This document shows, piece after piece, positions 43,519 to 53,448 of a stretch of 57,824 bases of DNA. The notes beneath the pieces are model-generated. The model was not told the origin of the DNA. It saw only the letters and a program-made list of their open reading frames with translations, and ran no database searches. How positions within the stretch are numbered: the stretch's first letter is position 1; the number at the start of each line of letters is the position of its first letter. Made by a program: the position numbers and the translations under genes. The stretch spans positions 1 to 57,824 of the forward strand of contig CAIQVJ010000105.1 in the NCBI GenBank assembly GCA_903875225.1, written 5' to 3'. This DNA is from an uncultured Pseudomonadota bacterium. Lineage in GTDB: Bacteria > Myxococcota_A > UBA796 > SXON01.

Positions 43519-44727
43519 CTACGGCGCGATCGACTCCACGAACTTGTTCCCCTCGGCCGTCACCTGCACGACCACCGCAGGCTTCTGCGCGTTGCGCTGC
43601 GCGTCGATGCTGATCGTGCCGGTCACGCCGCCGAACCCGGCGGTCTTCGCGATCGCGTCACGAAGCGCCGCACGAGCGGCCTTGCGGGCATCCTCGGTCG
43701 CAGGGACGGACGAGCGGTCCGAGAGGGCGTCGGCCATCTTCGGATCCTTCGCGACCTCGGCCATCGCACCGTACAGCACCCGCGCCGAGTCGTAGCCGAG
43801 CGCGGCCAGGCCGTCGGGCTTCTCGTGGAACTTCGCGTTGTACTTCTCGATGAAGCCCTGCACGACGGGGTTCGGGTCGTCGACGGCGTAGTGGTTCGTG
43901 AAGAAGCTGCCGATGATCGCGTCGCCGCCGATCTTCGTGAGCTCGGAGCTGTCCCAGCCGTCGCCGCCGAGGAACGGACCCTTGAACCCCAGATCACGGG
44001 CCTGCCGCGCGATCAGCCCGACGTCGGTGTAGTACCCGGGGATGAACAGCGCATCCGGGTTCTTCGCCAGCAAGCTCGTGAGCTGCGCCTTGAAGTCCAC
44101 GTCCGAGAGCTTGTACGCCTCCTCCCCGGCGATGGTGCCGCCGAGCTTCGTGAACGTGTCGGTGAAGAACTGCGCGAGGCCCACGGCGTAGTCGGCGTCC
44201 ACCGCCTTGAGGATGCCGACGTTGCGCAGGCCCTTGGAGTTGTAGGCGAACTTCGCGACAGCACCTCCCTGGAAGGGATCGATGAAGCACACGCGGAAGA
44301 TGAAGTCGCCCTGCTCGGTCACCTTCGGGTTCGTGGACGAGGGCGAGATCATCGGGATCCCGTTCGTCTGCAGCAGCGGTGCCGCAGCGAGGGAATTCGT
44401 CGATGCCACCTCGCCGAGCACGGCCACGGGCCGGTCCTGCGAGATGATCTTGCTGACGGCAGTTGCGGCCTCCTCGGGCTTGCCCTGGTCGTCCTCGACG
44501 ACCATGCGCACCTTCACGCCGCCGATGCCGCCGGCCGCGTTCAGTTCGTCGGTCGCAAGCTCGATCCCGTTCCTGGTCGAGATGCCGAAGGTGGCCTGCG
44601 CGCCCGTGAGCGAGCCGTACTGCCCGACCACGATCTCCTTGGGGAGCGCCTCACCGCCGCCGCAGGCGCCGAGGAGCGGGAGGAGGGCGAGACCGGCGAG
44701 GGAGGACAGAAGGGGCAGAAAACGCAA
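43519..44727 (-). CDS. livK: Branched-chain amino-acid type substrate-binding lipoprotein LivK
   Basis: The start is TTG at 44727 with a CGGAG Shine-Dalgarno. The 402-residue precursor has a lipoprotein signal ending LLGAC, then the periplasmic-binding fold type I of LivJ/K proteins: IVVGQYGSLTGAQATFGI, GIELATDELNAAGGI, VAVLGEVASTNSLAAAPLLQ, MISPSSTNPKVTEQG and FKGPFLGGDGWDSSEL. It binds an amino acid or related small ligand and delivers it to LivHM. Specificity in this family is broad, so the true substrate may not be a branched-chain amino acid. Confidence 0.93.
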   Translation of the reverse strand: MRFLPLLSSLAGLALLPLLGACGGGEALPKEIVVGQYGSLTGAQATFGISTRNGIELATDELNAAGGIGGVKVRMVVEDDQGKPEEAATAVSKIISQDRPVAVLGEVASTNSLAAAPLLQTNGIPMISPSSTNPKVTEQGDFIFRVCFIDPFQGGAVAKFAYNSKGLRNVGILKAVDADYAVGLAQFFTDTFTKLGGTIAGEEAYKLSDVDFKAQLTSLLAKNPDALFIPGYYTDVGLIARQARDLGFKGPFLGGDGWDSSELTKIGGDAIIGSFFTNHYAVDDPNPVVQGFIEKYNAKFHEKPDGLAALGYDSARVLYGAMAEVAKDPKMADALSDRSSVPATEDARKAARAALRDAIAKTAGFGGVTGTISIDAQRNAQKPAVVVQVTAEGNKFVESIAP

Positions 44728-44790
44728 GGGGACTCCGGAAGACGCCGGGAGTCTATGGAAAAGAGGGCGGGAGTCAAGCGGTCGGCGCGA

Positions 44791-45534
44791 TCAGGGTCCG
44801 CCGTGCGACGCCTCCACCACCGACCGCCGCTTCGTCGGCGCCTCGAACGAGGCCCCGAAGGTCAGCCGGAGGTCCGTCCACGGGAAGTCCGGACTGACGA
44901 CCAGATCGAGCCCCGACCCGAGGCTGAACCCTCGGCCCGGGTGCCAGACCCCCGCCGCCGCGGCGCCGAGCCACCACGCGGAGCGCGACTCTGCGCCGAG
45001 CCCGTAGACCGGGACCACATGCGACCATCCCGCCTCCACCACAACGGGCACCTCCACGCGGGGGCCGAGCTTGAACGACACCCGCGGTCCCAGGTGCGGC
45101 GCGATGGCGAAGTAGCCGTAGTCTGCATCCTTGTAGGTCGACGCGAACCACGTCGCGCCAGCACCGGCCGTCACGTCGAGCCGAACGTGCGGACCGCCGT
45201 AGAGCCGCCGCCCGACACGCAGATCGTACTGGCTGCCGTGATTGACACGGCTCGCCATGGGGCTCACGACGGCGCGCAGGTCCCAGCCCTGAAACCCGAC
45301 GCCTCCGTCGAGGCGGACCGTGCCGCCCAGGAGGTCGCCGGGCAACGGGCTCACCCCGGACGTGCCCTCGGCGGAGAGGGGGTTGAGCCCCACGCCCACC
45401 CGCGCCGATCCGTCCGGCACGGCCGGCAGGTTCGTGGGATCCACCATCGGCTGTGGGAAGGGCACGACCCACGGTCCGCAGCCGGCGGTGACCGTCACAA
45501 ACACGGCGAGGAGCGGGCAGGCGGAGAGCTTCAA
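44791..45534 (-). CDS. Lipoprotein with beta-barrel-like repeats, function unknown
   Basis: The 247-residue precursor has a signal ending in TAGC (MKLSACPLLAVFVTVTAGCG), so it is a probable lipoprotein. The mature part alternates short beta strands with Gly/aromatic turns (VGVGLNPLSAEG, LGPRVSFKLGPRVEVP, DLRLTFGASFEAP), the look of a small outer-membrane barrel. No family is recognisable. The 63 bases to livK and the shared strand suggest it may be the first gene of the livK transcript. It is divergent from ettA across a spacer of 199 bases. Confidence 0.7.
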   Translation of the reverse strand: MKLSACPLLAVFVTVTAGCGPWVVPFPQPMVDPTNLPAVPDGSARVGVGLNPLSAEGTSGVSPLPGDLLGGTVRLDGGVGFQGWDLRAVVSPMASRVNHGSQYDLRVGRRLYGGPHVRLDVTAGAGATWFASTYKDADYGYFAIAPHLGPRVSFKLGPRVEVPVVVEAGWSHVVPVYGLGAESRSAWWLGAAAAGVWHPGRGFSLGSGLDLVVSPDFPWTDLRLTFGASFEAPTKRRSVVEASHGGP

Positions 45535-45733
45535 GGCGGGGGTCCCGGTCGGCAGGCCTTATCGCAGGGGCGTGCTGCAGCGTGCGCCGCGGCGGAGGAT
45601 CCGTGGTCGAACACGCGACGCGCGCCGATTCGAAGCGGCGTTCCACGGACCCTCGCGAACCCGGATCCCCGGGGAGCGAGCCGCCCCCCTCCCCTCCCGG
45701 TTAAGGCCCCGGCCCGCTTTCAAGGACTCCCCG

Positions 45734-47401
<1,668 letters not shown>

Positions 47402-47444
47402 TGTCAGGGGGCCCGCCGCAATACATGCCCCCGCTGGTACATCC

Positions 47445-48185
47445 ATGGATTCCGCCCTTACCGTCTACCTCGCGACCGTCGGTGCCACGCCGACGAGCGC
47501 CGGCCCTTCGTACTTCTCGATGATCGCCAACGCCGGCCCGATCGTCGGCATGGTGCTGTTGCTCCTGATCATGATGTCCGTCACATGCTGGGCGATCATC
47601 CTGAACAAGTTCATCACCGTGCGCGGCGCCGCCAAGCAGAGCGCCCGCTTCGTGGACATGTTCTGGAAGGCGAAGGATCTCGAGAGCGCCTACAAGGCAG
47701 CCGGCCGGTTCCCCCGCTCGCCGACGGCGGCGGTGTTCCGGGCCGGGCACGACGAGTTGGCGAACCTCACGCGCCAGGACGACGGCGGTGCGATGGACCT
47801 CGGGCTCACCGAGAACGTCGAGCGCGCGCTGCGTCGTACCGCCCAGGTGCAGATCAACAAGTTGGAGCGCCTGAACGCCTTCCTCGCGACCACCGCGAGC
47901 ACCGGCCCGTTCATCGGCCTGTTCGGGACTGTCGTGGGCATCCTCACGGCGTTCCAGAAGATCGGCGAGACCGGCCAGGCCAGCATCCAGGTGATCGGGC
48001 CCGACATCGCCAACGCGCTGATCGCGACAGCCGTCGGCCTCCTCGCCGCCATCCCCGCCAGCATGGCCTACAACTACTTCAACAGCTCGATCCGCAACAT
48101 CGCCTCGGAGGTGGACGCGTTCTCGGCCGACTTCCTCAACATCGTGAAGCGTCACTACTCGCAACAGTCGGCGCAGCGGAGGTAG
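47445..48185 (+). CDS. tolQ: Tol-Pal system protein TolQ
   Basis: The 246-residue protein has three membrane helices: NAGPIVGMVLLLLIMMSVTCW near the N-terminus, then TASTGPFIGLFGTVVGILTAF and ALIATAVGLLAAIPASMAYN, the MotA/TolQ/ExbB signature. It forms the proton-channel pentamer of the Tol motor that pulls in the outer membrane at division. The TolQ identity rests on the tolR, tolA-like and tolB genes that follow, separating it from ExbB. No strong Shine-Dalgarno is visible; an upstream operon promoter may serve from the ettA gap. Confidence 0.93.
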   Translation: MDSALTVYLATVGATPTSAGPSYFSMIANAGPIVGMVLLLLIMMSVTCWAIILNKFITVRGAAKQSARFVDMFWKAKDLESAYKAAGRFPRSPTAAVFRAGHDELANLTRQDDGGAMDLGLTENVERALRRTAQVQINKLERLNAFLATTASTGPFIGLFGTVVGILTAFQKIGETGQASIQVIGPDIANALIATAVGLLAAIPASMAYNYFNSSIRNIASEVDAFSADFLNIVKRHYSQQSAQRR

Positions 48186-48188
48186 GCC

Positions 48189-48641
48189 ATGGGCATGAGC
48201 GGGCCCTCGCACGGGGGCGGCGGGATGATGGCCGAGATCAACGTGACGCCCTTCGTGGACGTCATGCTGGTGCTGTTGATCATCTTCATGGTGACCGCGC
48301 CGTTGATGACCACCGGAGTGGCGATGGACCTCCCGCGCGCGGAGGCCCCACCGTTGATCCCGGAGGACGAGCAACAGATGGTGCTCTCCGTCACCGCCGA
48401 TCAGGTGTACTACATCAACGAGACGAAGCTCACCTTTGACGAGATGAAGACAAAATTGAAGGCGATTGCGACAGCAAATCCCGATCAACAGGTGTTCGTA
48501 CGTGCAGATGGCAAGCTCCCCTACGAAACCGTGCTCCAGCTCCTCGCCGTGGCGAAGGACTCGGGCGTGGCCAAGGTCGGCCTCGTGACCCAGCCCGGGC
48601 CCGTGGACGGTGGCCTGGGCGGCGGGGGCACCGGAGGATGA
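48189..48641 (+). CDS. tolR: Tol-Pal system protein TolR
   Basis: The ATG at 48189 uses a GGAGG that overlaps the tolQ stop. The 150-residue protein has a single membrane helix with the functional aspartate Asp24 in INVTPFVDVMLVLLIIFMV, and an ExbD/TolR periplasmic domain (QQVFVRADGKLPYETVLQLL). It is a dimer inside the TolQ ring and couples proton flow to movement. The C-terminal Gly-rich tail is unusual for TolR but ends at the overlap with the next start. Confidence 0.95.
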   Translation: MGMSGPSHGGGGMMAEINVTPFVDVMLVLLIIFMVTAPLMTTGVAMDLPRAEAPPLIPEDEQQMVLSVTADQVYYINETKLTFDEMKTKLKAIATANPDQQVFVRADGKLPYETVLQLLAVAKDSGVAKVGLVTQPGPVDGGLGGGGTGG

Positions 48642-49381
48642 GGATCCCGGCGCTGCTGTGGGAGTGGCCTGCGGCGCTGTTCGCGCACCTGTTCGTGGCG
48701 CTCGCGATCTGGATCGCGACCCTGCTCGGCGGCCCGGCCGAGCCGCTGTTCAAGCCCGAAGACGTGATGGAGGTCGCGATGTCCGGCCCGCCGAAGTCGG
48801 ACTCCCGCATGGTCCAGAAGGCCGAGCGCGCACCCGACGCCGTTCGTGGCGCCACGAAGCCGACGGCTGATCCCCCGCCGCCCAACCCCAGCGACATGGC
48901 CTACAAGACGCCCGAGGCGCCCGTCACCAAGGGGCAGCAGGACGCCGCGATGCAGAAGATCATGGACGACCTGCGCCGCGAGAAGATGGTCCACGACCTG
49001 TCGGCGCCACTGGGCACGACCGACCGCGCCGCGAGTGATCCCAACGGCTCCGGCGACGGGTCGACGGCGACGAACGGGATCAACGACCCCGAGCTGGCGA
49101 AGTGGATGAAGAAGGTGGACGACAAGGTGCGCCCGAACTGGCACCCGCTGGTCGCCACCTGCCAGGCGAACCCGCGATTGAAGGTGGGGATCGCCGTCTC
49201 GCTCGCCGGCGACGGCACGGTCAAGGACGACCCGACCGTGGGCAAGCCGAGCGGCAACGGGTCGCTCGACCAGTCCGCGCTGCGCGCCGTCCAGCAGACG
49301 GGCAACCTGCCCCCCCTCCCGGCCCGCTTCGCCGGCGGGCTCGATGCCAACGTGATCTTCGACTGTTCGACCGTGATCTGA
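48638..49381 (+). CDS. TolA/TonB-like energy transducer of the Tol system
   Basis: The ATG overlaps the tolR stop as ATGA. The 247-residue product has an N-terminal membrane helix (LFAHLFVALAIWIATLLGG) as in TolA and TonB. A Pro-rich/charged spacer (about 70-160) follows, and a C-terminal domain near 165-245 that resembles TolA/TonB C-domains (VDDKVRPNWHPL, LKVGIAVSLAGDGTV, ending FDCSTVI). Its position between tolR and tolB makes TolA the best call, although the spacer is much shorter than the long helix of enterobacterial TolA. It would transmit force across the periplasm. Confidence 0.85.
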   Translation: MRIPALLWEWPAALFAHLFVALAIWIATLLGGPAEPLFKPEDVMEVAMSGPPKSDSRMVQKAERAPDAVRGATKPTADPPPPNPSDMAYKTPEAPVTKGQQDAAMQKIMDDLRREKMVHDLSAPLGTTDRAASDPNGSGDGSTATNGINDPELAKWMKKVDDKVRPNWHPLVATCQANPRLKVGIAVSLAGDGTVKDDPTVGKPSGNGSLDQSALRAVQQTGNLPPLPARFAGGLDANVIFDCSTVI

Positions 49382-49389
49382 GGAACCTG

Positions 49390-50709
49390 ATGCGCCGCAC
49401 CCCCGCCCTGCTGTTCCTCGCCGCCGCCACCCTCGTCGGCCTGATCCACTCGACCGCCCGCGCCGAGGATCCGGCGCCGATCAAGGTGAACATCAACGTC
49501 GGCGGGCCCGGGCAGCGCGCCATCTCCATCGGGCTCCCCTACCCCAAGGGCGGGGCTCCCCAGGCGCAGGACTTCTGGGCCGTGGTGAAGCGCGACCTCG
49601 AGCTCACCGGCTACTTCACGGTGCTCGACCCCAACGCATCGCTGGAGCCCGCAGATGCCGGCGTGGAACCCGGGCAGTTCGACTTCTCTTCCTGGACGCC
49701 CTCCGGCGCCGTCGTGCTCGCCAAGACCGTGACCGCCACCGCCGGCTCCAACCTCGACACCCAGGTGTGGATCTACGACGTGAACGGCGCCACCAAGCTC
49801 GACGCCAAGAGCTTCTCGGCCGGCGCCACCTCCACCCGCGCGCTCGCCCACCGCGTGGCCAACGCGATCCTCTTCGCGGTCACCGGCAAGAAGGGCTTCT
49901 TCGACACCCGCTTCGCCTTCTCCGGCAAGTTCGGCGACAACAAGGAGATCTACCTCTGCGACGCCGATGGCTACGGCCGCCGGTCGATCACCAAGAACGG
50001 CAGCATCAACCTCTCGCCGCGCTGGTCGCCGGCGGGATCGTCGATCGTCTACACCGGCTACGCGGCTGGAAACCCCGATCTGTACGTCGCCGATCTCGCG
50101 AAGGGCCAGATCCGCCGCGTGGCTTCGAAGGCCGGCATCAACACCGGCGGCGCGTTCGGCCCCGGGGGCAGCATCCTCGCGCTCACGCAGACGGTCGGCA
50201 GCGACAGCGAGATCTTCAGCATCGACGCCGCCACGGGCCGCGAGATCGCGCGGCTCACCTCCTCGCCGGGCATCGACGTCTCGCCCTCGTTCTCCCCGGA
50301 CGGCTCCCAGATCGCGTTCGTCTCCGAGCGGTCCGGCGGCCCCCAGATCTACGTGATGAACAGCAACGGCACCGGCGCGCACCGCGTGAGCTTCCAGGGT
50401 TCGAACAACACGTCGCCGTCGTGGTCGCCGAAGGGGGATCGCATCGCGTTCGTCGGCCGGGAGGGGCACTTCGACGTGTTCACGGTCAAGCCCGACGGCT
50501 CGAACATGACCCGCGTGACCCAGGGCACCGGGGACAACGAAGACCCGAGCTTCAGCCCCGAGGGCGACTACATCGCGTTCAGCTCCACCCGCTCGGGGGC
50601 CTCCCACATCTGGATCGCGTCATCACCCGATGGCTCGTTCCAGACCCAGATCACCTCGGGCGGCGGCGGATACTCGAACCCCAACTGGTCGCCGCACCTG
50701 AGCTGGTAG
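49390..50709 (+). CDS. tolB: Tol-Pal system periplasmic protein TolB
   Basis: The ATG at 49390 has GAGGAA overlapping the tolA-like stop. The 439-residue precursor has a signal peptide (LLFLAAATLVGLIHSTARA), an N-terminal TolB domain (IKVNINVGGPGQRAISIGLP; DLELTGYFTVLDP), and a beta-propeller of WD-like repeats (LSPRWSPAGSSIVYTG, VSPSFSPDGSQIAFVS, TSPSWSPKGDRIAFVG, EDPSFSPEGDYIAFSS, SNPNWSPHLSW). TolB contacts Pal and TolA in the periplasm. Pal normally follows, but here the tandem repeat and a metallopeptidase follow instead. Confidence 0.95.
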   Translation: MRRTPALLFLAAATLVGLIHSTARAEDPAPIKVNINVGGPGQRAISIGLPYPKGGAPQAQDFWAVVKRDLELTGYFTVLDPNASLEPADAGVEPGQFDFSSWTPSGAVVLAKTVTATAGSNLDTQVWIYDVNGATKLDAKSFSAGATSTRALAHRVANAILFAVTGKKGFFDTRFAFSGKFGDNKEIYLCDADGYGRRSITKNGSINLSPRWSPAGSSIVYTGYAAGNPDLYVADLAKGQIRRVASKAGINTGGAFGPGGSILALTQTVGSDSEIFSIDAATGREIARLTSSPGIDVSPSFSPDGSQIAFVSERSGGPQIYVMNSNGTGAHRVSFQGSNNTSPSWSPKGDRIAFVGREGHFDVFTVKPDGSNMTRVTQGTGDNEDPSFSPEGDYIAFSSTRSGASHIWIASSPDGSFQTQITSGGGGYSNPNWSPHLSW

Positions 50710-50710
50710 C

Positions 50711-52138
50711 GTGGCCCCAAAGCTCCCGACCACGCCCACCCTGCAGGGCCGTCGGACTGCGTCGCAGGCCGGTACTCCGGCCTCGTCCAGTCCGCAGGGA
50801 AACGGCGTTGGGCGGTCCTCCGCCCAGCGTCGTTTCCCGTTCGGCCCGGGGGGGTCCGGGGGGTCCCCCCCCCGGGCAGACGGAGCCCCCCCCCGGGCAG
50901 ACACAGCCCCCAAAACCACGACCACGCCCACCCTGCAGGGCCGTCGGACTGCGGCGCAGGCCGGTACTCCGGCCTCGACCAGTCCGCAGGGAAACGGCGT
51001 TGGGCGGTCCTCCGCCCAGCGTCGTTTCCCGTTCGGCCCGGGGGGGTCCGGGGGGTCCCCCCCCCGGGCAGAAAGAGCCCTCCTCCTCCTCGCAGCCCTC
51101 CTCTCCCCGGCCTGCACCCCCATCCAGACCGACCACCTGCTCGCCTGGACCCGCTCCGACGATGGCACCTACATGATCGCACCGCGCGACGTCCCTGAGC
51201 TGGACGACGCGACGCACATGCGCGGCGCGCTCGGGACCGTCACCCATGGCGGACGCATCCGGAACAACCCCGATGGCAGCGGGGACTACACCGGCGGCGT
51301 CGATCTCGTGGTGCACGCCGACGTGCAGACGATCGGGGGGGAGCAGGTGGCCGTCCCGCTCGATGAAGACGGCTTGCTGCTCTACACGTTCTACGCCAAC
51401 CTCGCAGCAGCGCGCACGGCTGTCGAGGCCCACGGGATCGACACCACCGCGATCTTCCCGATGGCCGCCGCCTGGAACCCGGCAGTCAGCCCGCTGCTGG
51501 AGTTCGCGCCGGCCGACAACGCCGCCTACGCGACAGGGGCGAACGTGTTCATGCTGTTGCCCGACGGCGACGATCGCGACGTTCCCGTGCTCGCGAACGA
51601 GGGCGTGATCTTCCACGAGTTCGGTCACGCGATCCTCCACCTGCTGATGACCCACGATCCCGGGGCCCCCCCGCTGGTGATCGACCCCGCGGTCGAGAGC
51701 CACTACTGGCAGGCGAGCCTGCACGAGGGCTTCGCCGACACGCTCGCCACCCTGCTGCTCGACGATCCCCGGTTCATCGACGCCTCCCTCGACCTGCCGC
51801 TGCGCCACGTGGACGACGACCATGCGGTCGTGGACGACTCGATGCTGCCCTCCACCCGGATGAGCACCGACCTCAGCCAGATCGCGGACGACCCCTACCC
51901 GCTCGGCACGGTGTACGCCTCGTTCGCCTGGGACCTCCGCGAGGCGACCGACCCCGACACGGCCCTCGTGATCGTGCTCGACGCCATCGCCCGTTGGGCG
52001 CCGCAGGGTGCCTCCGACATGGACGGGACCGTGTACCTCTCCTGCCTGCTGCAGGCCGCGGACGACGCCGGGCTGGGCGATGCGGCCTGCGCGAGCAACG
52101 AGGCGAGGTTCGCGCTCCTGGGGGTCCCGTGCCCGTAG
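50711..52138 (+). CDS. Zinc metallopeptidase-like protein, N-terminus encoded by the tandem repeat
   Basis: The body, from about residue 118 onward, starts with a lipoprotein-type hydrophobic stretch ending in LSPAC. The zinc site is FHEFGHAIL (HExxH, about residue 302) with EGFADTLATLL downstream supplying a possible third ligand Glu. No in-frame ATG, GTG or TTG exists directly before the hydrophobic stretch; the only upstream start is a GTG at 50711, before the repeat. The repeat is therefore read in frame for about 117 residues in two near-identical blocks. Either the repeat is translated, or the real start is internal, such as the ATG at 51174, giving a protein without a signal. The substrate is unknown. 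I am sure of the peptidase-like core but not of the start. Confidence 0.7.
   Translation: MAPKLPTTPTLQGRRTASQAGTPASSSPQGNGVGRSSAQRRFPFGPGGSGGSPPRADGAPPRADTAPKTTTTPTLQGRRTAAQAGTPASTSPQGNGVGRSSAQRRFPFGPGGSGGSPPRAERALLLLAALLSPACTPIQTDHLLAWTRSDDGTYMIAPRDVPELDDATHMRGALGTVTHGGRIRNNPDGSGDYTGGVDLVVHADVQTIGGEQVAVPLDEDGLLLYTFYANLAAARTAVEAHGIDTTAIFPMAAAWNPAVSPLLEFAPADNAAYATGANVFMLLPDGDDRDVPVLANEGVIFHEFGHAILHLLMTHDPGAPPLVIDPAVESHYWQASLHEGFADTLATLLLDDPRFIDASLDLPLRHVDDDHAVVDDSMLPSTRMSTDLSQIADDPYPLGTVYASFAWDLREATDPDTALVIVLDAIARWAPQGASDMDGTVYLSCLLQAADDAGLGDAACASNEARFALLGVPCP
50728..51072. repeat. Tandem 192-bp repeat with nested hairpins (two copies)
   Basis: A block of about 153 bases at 50728-50880 recurs at 50920-51072 (period 192) with only scattered changes. 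Each copy contains three stems. In copy 1, AGGCCGG-tact-CCGGCCT is at 50766-50783. A 19-base stem with loop tcct is at 50797-50838 (GGGAAACGGCGTTGGGCGG; the two non-Watson-Crick pairs would be G-U in RNA). A C/G-run stem is at 50845-50876. The second copy repeats them, for example the long stem at 50989-51030. This looks like a dispersed structured element inserted just after tolB. No other copy was seen in the window. Confidence 0.85.
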
Positions 52139-52605
52139 TCCTGGCGGCTTCCGTGGACGAGGCGCTGATCCGCTCCTCGGCCGGCCGGCACGAAGCGAGC
52201 TGGCGCGCGGGCATCGAAGGCGGCTGGCGGTCGCCGGGCCCTCTGGCGGTCGTCGCGGAGGTCGACGTCTCGCACCGGGCCGAGCGCTCCGCCCTCCTCG
52301 ACCTGCAATCGACCGAGGGGCGCCTCGCCGTGCTCGTGGAGGGGCACCTCGGGCCGGCTGCCGAGCCGTTCCGGTTCGTGGTGGGTGCGGGGCCCGGGGC
52401 CGCCCTGGTGTGGACGCATCTCAACGCGTACAGCGCGATCTCCCCCCTTGTCGGCGGGCGCCTGGAGCTCGGCGGAGACGCGACCCTGCGGCCGACGGCG
52501 CCCCGGCGCTCGGACGGCTGGACCGTCGGGTTCCGCGTGGGAGGCTTCGCGAGCGAACGGGGCGTGGACGTAGACCTCGGAGTCCGCACCGGATGGGTAT
52601 TTTGA
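52129..52605 (+). CDS. Hypothetical protein, beta-rich, coupled to metallopeptidase
   Basis: The GTG at 52129 overlaps the metallopeptidase stop by ten bases. The 158-residue product has a run of short beta strands (ASWRAGIEGGWR, VEGHLGPAAEPFRFVVGAG, VGGRLELGGDAT, GFRVGGFASE) and ends in GVRTGWVF, similar in style to outer-membrane barrel ends. It has no convincing signal peptide at this start, though the upstream part is covered by the previous gene. I recognise no family. It may be a periplasmic or envelope protein of this cluster. Confidence 0.6.
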   Translation: MPVVLAASVDEALIRSSAGRHEASWRAGIEGGWRSPGPLAVVAEVDVSHRAERSALLDLQSTEGRLAVLVEGHLGPAAEPFRFVVGAGPGAALVWTHLNAYSAISPLVGGRLELGGDATLRPTAPRRSDGWTVGFRVGGFASERGVDVDLGVRTGWVF

Positions 52606-53372
52606 GAGAGCCACCGCCCTCGCCCCCCGGCAGGAGCGCCGCCGCAACGCGCAGCGGTTGCCCACCATGGCTCTGCCTCCCGCTCCTGGCCCTCCCCGCC
52701 TGCACCCACCTCGGAACGCTCGACGGCGCGGTGCCGCTCGACCCCGGGTACACCGAGTTCGCCGCGGACCTCGCGGGCAGTCGGGATCCCAACGCGGTCC
52801 AGACCCCGCTCGCCCTCCCACTCCCGAGCGTGGCCTTCCACTTTCGCGCGGGGCTGGCCCCGAACCTCGACCTGGGCGCCCACATCTACCCACTCGGGAT
52901 CGGGCTCGACCTGCGCTACCGGTTCCTCCAGACGCACGGCTGGTCGTTCGCCACGCAGCCCGGGATCGCTGGAATCATCCTTCCTGTCCCCACGCTCCAG
53001 TACGGTCAGCTCGACGTCTCCCTCCCGGTCCGGGGGGAGCACACGCTCGGCAGGCAGTGGGGCGTCGCGTTCGGCCCGGAGCTGCTCGTGCGCCAGACCT
53101 TCTTTGCGACGGAGTCCACGGATCTCACGTCGAGCACCGCGACGTTCGAGCTCTACCTGGGCGGCGGGGCCCGGGTGTTCCACGACTGGCCCAGGCTGCG
53201 CCTCGGCGTCTCGGGTGATCTCTACGTCGACACCCTGCGCGCCACCGGGCTCTACGGGGGGCTGGGCCTCGACGTCGCGCTCACCCACCGGGGCGGGAAG
53301 AAGAAGCGCCGGCACCCCCGAACGCCCCCGCCATCGGACGAACCTGCCGGGCTCACGGGTTCAGGCACATGA
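52593..53372 (+). CDS. Probable outer-membrane lipoprotein/barrel of unknown function
   Basis: The ATG at 52593 overlaps the preceding stop. The 259-residue precursor has a Pro/Arg-rich start, a hydrophobic stretch (CPPWLCLPLLALPAC) with a lipobox-like LPAC, and a mature part of alternating beta strands (LGAHIYPLGIGLDLRYRF, LGGGARVFHDWPRLRLGVSG, LYGGLGLDVALTHR). It ends in a basic tail (GGKKKRRHPRTP). It looks like a small outer-membrane beta-barrel. It forms an overlapping run with the two preceding genes. Confidence 0.65.
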   Translation: MGILREPPPSPPGRSAAATRSGCPPWLCLPLLALPACTHLGTLDGAVPLDPGYTEFAADLAGSRDPNAVQTPLALPLPSVAFHFRAGLAPNLDLGAHIYPLGIGLDLRYRFLQTHGWSFATQPGIAGIILPVPTLQYGQLDVSLPVRGEHTLGRQWGVAFGPELLVRQTFFATESTDLTSSTATFELYLGGGARVFHDWPRLRLGVSGDLYVDTLRATGLYGGLGLDVALTHRGGKKKRRHPRTPPPSDEPAGLTGSGT

Positions 53373-53448
53373 CGGGTTCTGCCGCGTGGCGCCCCAGCCT
53401 CGCCGCGTTCTGGATACATGGCAACATCCCCTCCTTCCCTCGAAGACC

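Noticed and set aside
50568..51182. Minus-strand frames through the tandem repeat and metallopeptidase start
   Set aside because: They are open only because the repeat lacks stops in several frames; there is no Shine-Dalgarno and no domain.
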